A DNA stretch of 64,000 bases from the NCBI GenBank assembly GCA_004794655.1, contig SMMW01000003.1, forward strand, positions 18,184,501 to 18,248,500, read 5' to 3'. The position numbers were made by a program, and so were the translations under genes. Below are positions 23,700 through 35,592 of the stretch, in pieces (within the stretch, counting starts at the first letter, position 1; every line of letters begins with the position of its first letter). The notes beneath the pieces are model-generated. The model had not been told where the DNA came from, did not search any database, and worked only from the letters and a program-made list of their open reading frames with translations. The stretch comes from Marisa cornuarietis. Taxonomy: Eukaryota > Mollusca > Gastropoda > Architaenioglossa > Ampullariidae.

Positions 23700-26600
23700 A
23701 ACAACACTTCTACAGGCAGAAGGGAGGGAGGGAGGCATGGTGTGGGGGGGACTAGGGAGGGTAGGGAGGGTAGGGGTTGACAGACTAGGTATGGAGGAGG
23801 AAGAAAAGTGCGGTGGGGGGGGGGGAAGTGGCAGCGTGGAACGAATAACTGACATGGGGCGGGTAGGCAGACTGCCGCGCGGACAGCTTGCAGTATTTCA
23901 TCATCGACTCCCAGTCCACCGAAAGTATGGACCGACAGGTGTGTGGGTTTTTGACACTGTTGACTATATTTTCACATTCCACACGCCTTTGCTCCTTGAA
24001 ACGTTTTTCCTTCTCTGCTTTTAATTAATTTTTTTTATTTAATTAACCGATAAGCTGATTGTGAAAAGGTTGTCGGTGACGGGGGGGGGGGGGCAGGATA
24101 TCAGCGGAAAGTAGGCTATGTACGCATTTTATCTAAATTCGGATTTCGTCATTCGCTGGAGGGATGGACTTGTTTTTCCATCTCCGACGTGTACACAAGC
24201 GACACGCGAGCCTGAAACAGAGCCAACCAGTGCGACGGTCCCTCCCTGAACCCACTGGCCGCCACACTTTCCGCTCATCAAAACTTCGTACATTTTGCGA
24301 CGTAGTGACAACGTAGCGACAACGCCGCGCCACGTAGTAGTTTTGCCAAGGCTGCGACTGTTGCCGTAACGTGGCTTACAAGTAACTGTTACCATGGAGC
24401 ATTATGTTCCAGCATATTCGTGTATTTTTAAAGTGCACCAGACATGATGTTTCACTGTTTTCACCGCTCAGACCCGAGTAATTACAAAAGTTATATCAAA
24501 GTGTATTCGTTTGAGGTATAATATTTATAGTTATAGTTGGCTACCACGTGACGTGTGTTCAGTGTCCCGCCAGAGTGCATGGCGACCTTATACACCTCAA
24601 GAAAACAAAGGCGTTTGTAGAGACTGCGGCTTGAAGTTATTTATCTTTTATCAGGTGGCTCACACTGAGGTTGTTTTGTGGAAAAGCTAGTCTCGGGGAT
24701 GGCGCTACAACACCCACGAGTGGTGGGACTGGGTCCACGCCGTGTAACACGAGTGTCATGTCCATCTTGGCGGAAGAAAAGATTGTCTGAGCCAAACCAG
24801 GAGCGAGGAAGGGTCTACACTCTACGGGTACCAGAGACACCCCGGCCAAACAAGCACACGTCATGGGTCTAAGAAACAGTCTTTATTGTTTATTTTTCTC
24901 AAACGGTTCCTTGAGTTAAGCAACTTTTTTTCCCAAAGGCCTTACAGATGAGTTGAAAATTCTCTTCTCCAGACTCAGCTGATATTTGGTATGGTTCAGA
25001 AATCCCTTTAGGCACAAATGCTCATGACTCACTGACGACAAAAAATTGGGTCAGCGATACTTGCATCTTGTTCAATAGCACTCCCCAGAATAAAAGCTTC
25101 TGACTACATAAATTATCATAAATTATTTCGCCGAACATTGACAGCGCTCTCAAGCAGAAAAGTACGACGCATAATCGCTACTGCAAAGGGTTGTCATGCA
25201 GGTGCTACAAGGGAAACCAAGATCAGCCGTCATGCAGGTGCTACATTATGACCCTCGCTGCTAAGGTCAGCCGTTGTGCAGGTGCCACAGGTGATACTCC
25301 GCTGGCCACTGCGGCTTCAACTCTCAGCGGTGCGTGACGGGATTATCTACCTGCAGCCCTCTACCTGCGTGTGTAACCGCCGCCGATCGCGGCCTTGTAC
25401 CGTTCAGCTTCACCTCAGGGGGTAGGGAGGAAGCAAGTGGAAGTGGGGGGAGGGAAGACGGAGGGTACGAGGCAAACACTGTTCACTAGATGGATAATAA
25501 GCCCGACACCTGTTGGCACGTGTGTCTGTCACGGTTTGTACACTGATAAATGATGACACGTGTGTCTGATGTGAGTGCCTGCTCTAAATTCGTCTTAGTC
25601 CTTTTGTGTATTGACACATGCCCGTGTGCCCGTGTGTGAAAGAGGGCGAGCACCCTTATTTCTCTGGGTGCGATCAATAAATGGAGTTTGTGGTGTGGGA
25701 TAATGTCAACAGTCTGTAAACAGTAAGAACAACGAGGACGAGAAGATACAAACTTTGCAAAAAAGTTTCATGGAACATGCAGGCGTATGAGAGCTTAGTA
25801 GAACACCCTGACTTTCTCGGTCACAAAGTGGGGGATCTAATGTCTACCCGTAAAGCATTAGCGTTGCACCCTGACTGAGGGTGAGTCACACAAAATAAGA
25901 GAGCGACTGTACAGGCTGTCTGGCGTAATATGCAAAACATGAAGACGTCACGATAGAGCCTCGTCTAGAGATAAAGCATCCTTGCACCCCGCATTTCTTT
26001 ATGACACATATGTTAGACCCCATGAAAGGGGTGCCGGACCTTCAGGCTTACTCTTTTACTTGCCTGCCAGTGTTTACATGCGTTAGGCGCGTGCACGCAC
26101 ACTAAAGCCTGGCAGTCACTACAAGCAACAGGTGCGCGACCTGACCTGGCTTGACCTGCTCTGTGAATTAAATGTTTGGGGGTTTTGTTGCTCCTGGACA
26201 GCACGCATTGTCCTGTAGCAGTGCAGTGACGTCAGTGACGTTTGACTGCCCTCGGTGAACGAGTTAATAACTGTGTCGTATGCATGCGCATCGTCCATGT
26301 CCACCCGGCACCCCACCCCACACCCTGCCGCACTTTGCCAACTTGCATTTGGCTCACATTGCCAGTCTCTGTGGAGGAGTACAGAAGGTTACCTACGGCG
26401 GTGACACGACCTGTTTCCGAACTGCCAGGTGTCTTTCGACTTGTTCAGTCACAATACAAAGCGCAGTGATGGCACCAGCGTACATGTGCGAGCGTGCGCA
26501 CTTCCGTCTCGGAGAGATAGCCAGACAGCTTTCTATCCTGTCACGTGATACCACCCAGTTATCTTCAAGCTATGTCACCTCTTCCGTTCCTCGTCAGAAA

Positions 26601-28530
26601 TAACTGTATCCGGGTGAAGATGACTTTGGTAATCCAACGAAAAAGGATGGGAGAGCAGAAAGTTCTGGGACGCTTGGCGGAATCCAGGTGTAGAACTTAA
26701 TGATGCATGTGACACCTGACATCGAAAGTTTGCATCTTCTGCGTTCCAGGAATCATGCCTGTCAAGTTTGTCTGTAGTTATGAGGAGGTCTGTTTTCTCC
26801 ATGTTTTCTCTGGTGCCTCGGAGTTTTTTGTTTCTTCCAGTGTGGTGCCTTAAGTCCACAGCTGTCTGTCTATGTGGTGCACAGAACTGCAGGACAAGCT
26901 CAGGGGTCTGTGGTCCCGTCTCGCGTGAGTAGTCTTCAGTGTATAAGAGCCCCACCGGCAGTTCAACACGAAAGTTGTTCTCTGAAGAGTCCTGATGGCT
27001 AGTCCTCCAGCCACTGCTCCCCTTCCAACCCCCAGCACCGTGACACCAAGAATGGACTGAAACAAAGACTGCAGCAAGTCAACGCAAAACATCTTTCTAG
27101 CTAAAGCTCTCGTCTGGCACCAGCCCCCATGTATCATAATTATTGTTGTTTCTAGCTCAGGCGCTGACAGGGACGCTAAATCCTCTCATACCAAGGTCTT
27201 TAGACAGCTGATCGTAAATTCTCTACCTACCTGCTAACCTCGGACATTGCCTGTTTGTCTTGGCCAGATAATGATCTGGTCCAGTCTCACCCGTCTTTTT
27301 ACTTATATGCTTTTCGGCTTAAACCGAGACTCGTCCTTCTGTGCCCACACCTTCCCTTCGTGTTATCGAAACATTTCCTGCCTTACTAAGAAAACTGCAT
27401 GCACTTGTTTACTGAGACCCCGGGTATCAGGGTCGCGCTTGTGATTACATGCTGAGCCGAATAAGGGAAGAAAAAACGTGCGCACAAGAGAGAGAGAGAG
27501 AGAGAGAAGGGGTGAGATTCACAATGCATTCATGACATTGTTCCTCCTCGGCGCGCTAAATCTATCGGTAAATAGAAGCACGGTAAGTCTCAAGGGATTT
27601 CTGGGCTTAGAAAAGTTTTCTTGTGTGTATGGAAACTTTTGATGAGTCAGATTTCTGTTCTGTCTACCTTAAAGTCCTCGGGATTGTCGAGAAAACATTG
27701 AGTCATCATTCTTGAACCTCGGGAAAGGGAAAGCAGAAAGAAAGATCGATGGTTTATCGACAGTCATGGCTGGCAGCATCAGGCCAACGCTGGCATGTCA
27801 ACTTACAAGACACACCTGAGTACAGTCAGCCCCAGAGGCGCCCTTGCCCAGTGGGCAGGTGTATGCGGCACATGGGGGTTCGAGGAAGAGGGGGGGGGAA
27901 GGGATAGACCACCACGCAAAGTATCGACGCGGGAAGCAGTGGTGGAGGGCAGAGGCGTACTGCCTCGCTGAAGTGCGCAGCGTGCATCGATTCTTGTCAC
28001 CCACGCAACGGCCGCAGCACGACAGGTGCAACCCTGTTGGTGAGTCACGATACACGGAGACACCCCAGCCCCAACCACTTTTTTTATCGATGCCCCCAAG
28101 TATGTCCTTGCAATCTGAAAATAAACTACTTCAAATGCCCTCAGCGGTAGTGGAAGGGTCATTGTAAAACCTAGTCAAATGCACTGCACAGGATTTTTTT
28201 TTTAAATTAAAAACTCCTTTAAAGGAATTTTACGCACGTGCTTCAGAAAGAAAACGGTAGTTGTACACGGAATGATATTCTGAGAAATGAACATACACTA
28301 CAAAAGGAAAATTGAAGAATGTTTTTGTGTATGCACGATTGACATTGGCTGGAACCTGTTGAATGAAGACCCTAACATGAAGACACTTCACCATACTTTG
28401 TTATTTCGCAGTTTGATTTGACTGGGATTATCTCCTGTAAACAGTCAGCTTACCTGTTGTTGTCACACAAAGTCAGAAGCCGCCACGAGTCCGCTCTTCT
28501 CTTCCACTGATGCCAACAAGGGAATTAGTG
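23700..28530. other. Intergenic stretch, no gene recognised
   Basis: I see poly-G runs (23815, 24080), AT-rich sequence near 24020-24050, three short copies of a TCATGCAGGTGCTAC motif between 25195 and 25290, and (GA)n at 27488-27508. The longest non-repeat open frame, 26955-26575 on the - strand (126 residues), has no recognisable domain, repeat or splice context and is left uncalled. Confidence 0.5.
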
Positions 28531-28531
28531 C

Positions 28532-28843
28532 GTTGACTGCCATGTTGGGGCACGAGATGTGACTGTAGTGTTGGGACACGAGATGTGACTGTAGTGTTGG
28601 GGAACGAGATGTGACTGCCATGTTGGGGCACGAGATGTGACTGTAGTGTTGGGGAACGAGATGTGACTGCCATGTTGGGGCACGAGATGTGACTGTAGTG
28701 TTGGGACACGAGATGTGACTGTAGTGTTGGGGCACGAGATGTGACTGCCATGTTGGGGCACGAGATGTGACTGCCATTTTGAGGTTCAAGATGTGACTGC
28801 CATGTTGAGGTTCAAGATGTGACTGCCATGTTGTTGGACGAGG
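28532..28843. repeat. 26-bp minisatellite, 12 copies
   Basis: The unit is GTGACTGCCATGTTGGGGCA plus CGAGAT, with an alternate form in which CCATG is replaced by GTAGT. The two forms are mixed along the array, and the last three copies have GAGGTTCAAG in place of GGGGCACGAG. The open frames here are artefacts. Confidence 0.96.
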
Positions 28844-29030
28844 TTAGACGCGGAGAGGTCAAGACTAAACAAGAGGATCCTAGACCCACAGCTAACCCGC
28901 GATGTCACGACAATGATCCCCCGAGGTTCTCGGCATGCGCACCCTCTGCAGACACGAGCCTCCCAGCAAGTGCTGAGGTGACCCTGCCGTGCTACCTGAG
29001 GGAGATGTTTGACGAGGAAGTGTATAGTAA

Positions 29031-30150
29031 GAGTTATGCATGTATCCCAGCAGGGAGTGAGAGTTATACCCCAGTGTAGAGTTATGTGTGTATCCCAGCA
29101 GGTAGTGAGAGTTATACCCCAGTGTAGAGTTATGCGTGTATCCCAGCAGGTAGTGTAGAGTTATGTGTGTATCCCAGCAGGTAGTGTAGAGTTATGCGTG
29201 TATCCCAGCAGGTAGTGTAGAGTTATGTGTGTATCCCAGCAGGTAGTGTAGAGTTATGCGTGTATCCCAGCAGGTAGTGTAATGTGTGTATCCCAGCAGG
29301 TAGTGAGACTTATACCCCAGTGTAGAGTTATGCGTGTATCCCAGCAGGTAGTGTAGAGTTATGCGTGTATCCCAGCAGGTAGTGTAGAGTTATGTGTGTA
29401 TCCCAGCAGGTAGTGAGAGTTATACCCCAGTGTAGAGTTATGTGTGTATCCCAGCAGGTAGTGAGACTTATACCCCAGTGTAGAGTTATGCGTGTATCCC
29501 AGCAGGTAGTGAGACTTATACCCCAGTGTAGAGTTATGCGTGTATCCCAGCAGGTAGTGAGAGTTATACCCCAGTGTAGAGTTATGCGTGTATCCCAGCA
29601 GGTAGTGTAGAGTTATGTGTGTATCCCAGCAGGTAGTGAGACTTATACCCCAGTGTAGAGTTATGCGTGTATCCCAGCAGGTAGTGTAGAGTTATGCGTG
29701 TATCCCAGCAGGTAGTGTAGAGTTATGTGTGTATCCCAGCAGGTAGTGTAGAGTTATGCGTGTATCCCAGCAGGTAGTGTAGAGTTATGTGTGTATCCCA
29801 GCAGGTAGTGTAGAGTTATGCGTGTATCCCAGCAGGTAGTGTAATGTGTGTATCCCAGCAGGTAGTGAGACTTATACCCCAGTGTAGAGTTATGCGTGTA
29901 TCCCAGCAGGTAGTGTAGAGTTATGCGTGTATCCCAGCAGGTAGTGTAGAGTTATGTGTGTATCCCAGCAGGTAGTGAGAGTTATACCCCAGTGTAGAGT
30001 TATGTGTGTATCCCAGCAGGTAGTGAGACTTATACCCCAGTGTAGAGTTATGCGTGTATCCCAGCAGGTAGTGAGAGTTATACCCCAGTGTAGAGTTATG
30101 TGTGTATCCCAGAAGGTAGTGAGACTTATACCCCAGTGTAGAGTTATGCG
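29031..30150. repeat. Composite 31/49-bp minisatellite, about 1.1 kb
   Basis: The basic unit is GAGTTATGCGTGTATCCCAG plus CAGGTAGTGTA (31 bp). A second form has an additional GAGTTATACCCCAGTGTA (18 bp), giving 49 bp. A rare junction with a deletion (GTGTAATGTGTG) occurs at 29277 and again at 29839. Its flanks match over hundreds of bases, so a block of 562 bp has been duplicated. Short frames in it are artefacts. Confidence 0.96.
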
Positions 30151-30580
30151 AAATACTTCACCTAGAAAGATTTGTACACGGACTACGTGAGAAGACATGT
30201 TGACGACAGGGTTGTACAGAGATGCGTGCGATTTCCAGCGAGAAAGGTGACCTCTCATCTACACTGGCTTGAGAAGGTGTGTCTGTGTGTGCGTGGTCAT
30301 GGGCATGTATTTTTTGGGGTGAGATGGACGTGTGCATCTGTGTGCGTGGTCATGAGCATGTATTTTTTTAGTGGTGAGATAGGTGTGTGCATCTGTGTGC
30401 ATGTGAATGGACTAATGCATGCATATAGAGGAAGCTCTGCAACTACCCACCCACTCACATACATGATTCATGATGCCTGTAATTGAATGGATTGGTTGGT
30501 ACAAAGTTCTTTTCACATGGGGCTAGAAACCAAAAGAAGTGTAGTGAATCAACACCTGATGATGGACAGAGGCTAAATCA

Positions 30581-30854
30581 AGTCTTTTTTTCTTGCCATT
30601 TTGTTTTTATTTCCATTTTCAAGAAAAACACGAATCAGCAAATAATATCATGTATGATATATATATATATAAGTAAAATGAAAATATGTTTCCAATCCCT
30701 TTTGCTAACTACACCGACACATACTCATTGAAGATATGTCCATATATACATCACACACTGTTCTACTCTTATTCATTTCAATAATCTTCTGTCCAATGCC
30801 AACTATTTGAGCTACAATGTGACACCGAAAGTCAGCTGCTTTTTGTTTTAACGA
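30581..30854. repeat. Dispersed repeat, copy 1 (about 270 bp)
   Basis: This AT-rich segment shares long stretches with 33582-33832 in the same orientation, including CATACTCATTGAAGATAT, GTCCA.TGCCAACTA.TTG, GCTACAATGTGACAC and CTGCTTTTTGTTTTAACGA. Copy 1 additionally has an (AT)n insert near 30655-30672. No coding capacity or terminal repeats were seen. Confidence 0.85.
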
Positions 30855-31028
30855 AGCTGCAACCACTCCATTGTTGTTCCACGGGGAGCGAGAGACAGTG
30901 GAGTCTGATGTCCGACCCTCACGTGACTTGACTGCCCAACATACAAATCAAGCTTTTAACTGAAAGTCACCTTCTCCTTCCGAATTTTCAGACAGCAAAA
31001 TAAAGGTGTTGCAAGGCCTGTGCCCATC

Positions 31029-31144
31029 ACAGCAGAACATTCTGATAATAAATTCCAGAATACAGCAGAACAGTCTGATAATAAAGTCCAGAATACAGCA
31101 GAACAGTCTGATAATAAAGTCCAGAATACAGCAGGACAGTCTGG
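31029..31144. repeat. 33-bp tandem repeat, 3.5 copies
   Basis: The unit starts ACAGCAGAACAGTCTGATAA and continues TAAAGTCCAGAAT. The last copies are almost identical. Confidence 0.93.
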
Positions 31145-31946
31145 TTTTCTGTTTTTGCGTGTAATATATCTTTTGACATATCTATAAGGTATTCTGCCGA
31201 ATCTTCTAGTCTTCATGATCACCGGTTTTCCTCAACCTGTCGCCTATTAATTAAGTTCGACCAACACGGTGGGACAAAAACTGTTATAGAGAAGATTGCC
31301 ATTCTACCTTAACAATCATGTAAATAATGTGTCAGCAGGTGTGCTAGTCATTCCAACCTCTTACAGGCCGAGGAAGACCCTGCTGTGATTATGCTCTTGG
31401 TGAAAATACAGAAACAGATTCACCACAGAGGGCGATCGAACTGTTACAACTCCACGAACTTCTATTTCTATCGACTTCTTGTTTGTGTCTGGATAATGGC
31501 TCTACTTTCTGTGTGATTAAATAAGTAAAATGCTCTGTGAAGCAGCTATTGGACAGAAGATGGATTTTATTAAGATTTCTTATCAGTACGTTCGAGTGAT
31601 TTCACTGTTTCGTTTGGTTAATTGGTGCGTGCTTCTAGAAATTAAATGGAGTTTGTTGAGTGGCGGGCGGCGTGGGTGTCCCATTGACACATTGATAAAG
31701 GAACAGTGTTAGGTGCATAGTTAGGGGCTAACAGAATGACACAGGCGAAGCATCCACCGTAAGTGATTATATTTTATAGTTAATGTAGCTGACTAATCAA
31801 TTTTAAAGTCATTTTAGGTGTCTGACCATATTTTGCAAATGATCAAGTTTATTGGTCAGTTTACCCCCTAGTGCCTAGCAGTGTGTCGTGCCCAGAAAAC
31901 AAGTGAAAGACAGACGATGTATGAGCGAGATGGGGGGGGGGGATGT

Positions 31947-32123
31947 AGTGTTTTACACCGAGTCATCAACTAAGGTTATATCACAGCAAGGCAGACAGCC
32001 TTGTAAACAGATGCCACATGCAGAGAAAGAACAGCGTGCCCGACACGAGATCTGAACCCAGGACAGCCAACCTTCACTGTATTGGTGACAGGCGCTAACC
32101 GTTGCGCCCGATGTATGGGCGAG
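31947..32123 (-). mobile_element. tRNA-derived SINE, copy A (- strand)
   Basis: Read on the - strand it starts near 32123 with GGGCGCAACGGTTAGCGCC, an A-box-like head. B box GGGTTCAGATCTCG follows (complement of 32046-32059), then a body with TTCTTTCTCTGCATGTGGC and TGTTTACAAGGCTGTC. The tail reads TGATATAACCTTAGTTGATG and ends near GTGTAAAACAC at 31947. Organisation and tail are those of tRNA-headed SINEs of molluscs. A related truncated copy lies at 22071-22205. The poly-G run at 31932-31942 may mark the boundary. Confidence 0.85.
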
Positions 32124-32744
32124 CAAAGTGTCCAAAAGTGACTCAAAGTGACTACAAGTGCTGTTTCTGTGTCTGCCCGTTGTGTCACCAGCTTGACCTT
32201 TTCCACAAAGGCTTCGTCAAAATTCCAAACTGTTCTGTTTGCACAGACCACCGTATGTGTCACATACCACCAACCCGCTATGTTCACGCGCCGCACATGA
32301 TAAGATAGAATTTTTTGTAAAAAAAAAAAATACGGACGTAAATAAAATCAATGTTACTCACGATCTGTGCATATCTACCTGTCAACACTGCACTTCCTTG
32401 TCAGAGGATTTTCACATACCGCGGGGTGAACTGTCGATAAGAGGTCAAGGGGATGGTTTCAGAAGGCCACAGACATGAAGGAGAAACACTGTCCTAGGGA
32501 CTATAAGATTACACCATTACAACATTACATATTTACACAAAAAACGCAGTCCTATGTCGGATTTTGTAACAAACGTGTCCGTACTCTTGATGTACACGTA
32601 CATCTACAGACGAAGAACAGAACTTATCAGTCAGTGCAGATCACCGTCACAGTCAATGGTCTTTTCTACCACGTGGACTACAGTTCTTTTTCATAAATCT
32701 GAGCTACTGACATCTCCAAGTTACATATGCCGTACAGTGTAATC

Positions 32745-33288
32745 CCTGCAGTGTTAATCCCACCCCTGGAGTATTACTCCCACCCCTAGAGCGTTAATCT
32801 CACCCATGGAGTATTAATCCCACCCCTAGAGCGTTAATCTCACCCATGGAGTATTAATCCCACCTCTGGAGTATTACTCCCACCCTAGAGTGTTAATCCC
32901 ACCCCTGGAGTATTACTCCCACCCCTAGAGCGGTAATCTCACCCATGGAGTATTAATCCCACCTCTGGAGTATTAATCCCATCCTAGAGTGTTAATCCCA
33001 CCTCTGGAGTATTAATCCCACCCCTAGAGTGTTAATCTCACCCATGGAGTATTAATCCCACCCCTAGAGTGTTAATCCCACCCCTGGAGTATTACTCCCA
33101 CCCCTAGAGTGTTAATCTCACCCCTGGAGTATTACTCCCACCCTTAGAGTGTTAATCTCACCTCTGCAGTATTAATCCTACACCTAGAGTGTTAATCTCA
33201 CCCCTGGAGTATTACTCCCACCCCTAGAGTGTTAATCCCACCCCTGCAGTATTAATCCCACCCCGATAGTGTTGATCCCACCCCTGAA
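32745..33288. repeat. 19-bp minisatellite, about 28 copies
   Basis: The unit is GAGTATTAATCCCACCCCT. CTAGAG- and CTGGAG-type units tend to alternate, so the array is effectively built of 38-bp dimers (one GTGTTAATCTCACC unit plus one GTATTACTCCCACC unit). Confidence 0.96.
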
Positions 33289-33581
33289 GGTGCTCACGTA
33301 CCGCCTCTTTCCTAGTTCGCCCTATTTTTTCACAGTCGTGTCTCTAAAACAAAGGAACTGTTTTGAGCTTCAATGTCGGCAATATCTTGGCCTAGTTGGC
33401 TGTGACCACCACGAGCTGTTGTGCAGGAAGAATGACAAAGCATTCTGGGGACACAGAGCTGGTGCTTCAGAATTGTACTAGTTTCACCACGTCCACCCTT
33501 CCCTAGTCAACTGTGCTTGTCACACAAAACTCCGCCAACTCCTTAATTACTCCCTGCTGCTGGTCACGAGATTGAGGAGAA

Positions 33582-33832
33582 AGTCATTTTTTCTTGTCAT
33601 TTTTTTTGTTTTTCACTTTAAAGAAAACAACTATGTATATATCTAAGTAAAATTAAAATGTGCTTACAATTCCTTTTGCTTGCTACACTCACCGACGCAT
33701 ACTCATTGAAGATATTTCCATATGTACAATTAATACTGTTTAAGACTTAATCTTCTCAATAAACATTTGTCCATTGCCAACTACTTGCGCTACAATGTGA
33801 CACTGAAACTCAACTGCTTTTTGTTTTAACGA
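33582..33832. repeat. Dispersed repeat, copy 2 (about 250 bp)
   Basis: This is the partner of 30581-30854, about 3 kb away in direct orientation, with roughly the same ends (AGTC..TTTTTTCTTG at the left, TTTTGTTTTAACGA at the right). It lacks the (AT)n insert. Confidence 0.85.
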
Positions 33833-34343
33833 GAAGACGGACAAGAAAGAGGACGATGAGGATAAGTATTGTGATCTGGTCATCAGAATCTCCTTTGAGC
33901 TCTTGTCAACAAGAGATTGACAAAGGTAATAATAATAATAGCAACAGCCAGGGGCACAGCCGTGTCTATTCAGGAACCAAGGCAGTAAGTTTGATGACGA
34001 AGTAGAGCAGAAAATCCACGAAGCAAGAGGCAGAATAAAAAATTCTCATCGGAAGTCCAGTCAACATGTATATACTCACGTGTAGCGGAAATGTCGCGAC
34101 GAGGACTCGCATGAGTAACAGTGACGAGGTTATGGTCCGTACATTGCAAGCAACAAGTTATAATTACAGAGAAATGGACACAAATAATCCCAAGAAAAGA
34201 CCTGGAGACAGGTAATCCCAGAAAGAGAAATGGACACGAGTAATCAATAATTCAGAAAGACAAAGACCTCTCTTGGATGGCCCAGAGAACCGAAGGCTGC
34301 AGAGACACTTAGTGGGAGAAGTGGTCGACCGACTGAAACACAA
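33833..34343. other. Short gene-free stretch
   Basis: Nothing recognised except two loosely related segments near 34170-34260 (GAGAAATGGACAC... AGTAATC). Confidence 0.5.
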
Positions 34344-35214
34344 TAACACTGTCAACAGAACACAACTGTAACAATATCAAAAGAACACACCTGTAACACT
34401 GTCAACAGAACACACCTGTAACAATATCAACACAACACACCTGTAACACTGTCAACAGAACACACCTGTAACAATATCAAAAGAACACACCTGTAACACT
34501 GTCAACAAAACACACCTGTAACAATATCAACACAACACACCTGTAACACTGTCAACAAAACACTCCTGTAACAATATCAACACAACACACCTGTAACACT
34601 GTCAACACAACACACCTGTAACAATATCAACACAACACACCTGTAACACTGTCAACAGAACACACCTGTAACAATATCAACACAACACACCTGTAACACT
34701 GTCAACAGAACACACCTGTAACACTGTCAACAGAACACACCTGTAACAATATCAACACAACACACCTGTAACAATATCAACACAACACACCTGTAACACT
34801 GTCAACAGAACACACCTGTAACACTGTCAACAGAACACACCTGTAACACTGTCAACAGAACACACCTGTAACAATATCAACACAACACACCTGTAACAAT
34901 ATCAACACAACACACCTGTAACACTGTCAACAGAACACACCTGTAACACTGTCAACAGAACACACCTGTAACACTGTCAACAGAACACACCTGTAACAAT
35001 ATCAACACAACACACCTGTAACACTGTCAACAGAACACACCTGTAACACTGTCAACAGAACACACCTGTAACACTGTCAACAGAACACACCTGTAACAAT
35101 ATCAACACAACACACCTGTAACACTGTCAACAGAACACACCTGTAACACTGTCAACAGAACACACCTGTAACAATATCAACACAACACACCTGTAACACT
35201 GTCAACAGAACACT
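34344..35214. repeat. 25-bp minisatellite, about 35 copies
   Basis: The unit is AACACACCTGTAACACTGTC plus AACAG. A second form has AATATC and ends AACAC. The two forms are interleaved in runs such as B-A-A-A-B, indicating duplication in blocks of several units. Every unit carries CACCTG, so the array is a regularly spaced series of about 34 E-box hexamers. Confidence 0.97.
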
Positions 35215-35592
35215 TGGCACTTGGCAAAGTGTTGTCGAGGCAGGGGCACAGTCAGCTCAACCTCATTCAGGCGGGAAGTTCGCCTGTCTTCACCTCTGAC
35301 CTCCACCTCACTCCCATCTCTTTCAGATCAGACTGTTCAGGGTTCGGTCGCTTTATTAATAATAACAACTTTAACAACGCGCAGATTCTGTGAAAGGTTT
35401 TTTTTTTTTTAGCTTAGACGGTGCGACCAGGACCAACGGTTGGTACCTTAAATGACATCATCATCACAACTCCATGAAGGTCGCCATTAAGCGCAAGTAC
35501 ATTTTATTGTAGACAGGATTTGATTGATTTCTAAACTACAAGTCAATAACTGAGAGAACAGCTTGAGTCTGTCCGGCCCACTGTCTCTCACT
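35215..35592. other. Spacer between two minisatellites
   Basis: No gene recognised; it contains a T run at 35399-35410. Confidence 0.6.

Noticed and set aside
24160..24400. CpG-rich patch as a second promoter
   Set aside because: No adjoining exon or TATA/initiator element was found, so there is nothing to attach it to.
26575..26955. 126-residue - strand open frame, the longest outside repeats
   Set aside because: No recognisable domain, no splice or promoter context and no compositional support; it may be chance.
28532..30150. Regular repeats resembling a CRISPR array
   Set aside because: Units are contiguous, with no unique spacers, in an animal genome with introns; these are minisatellites.
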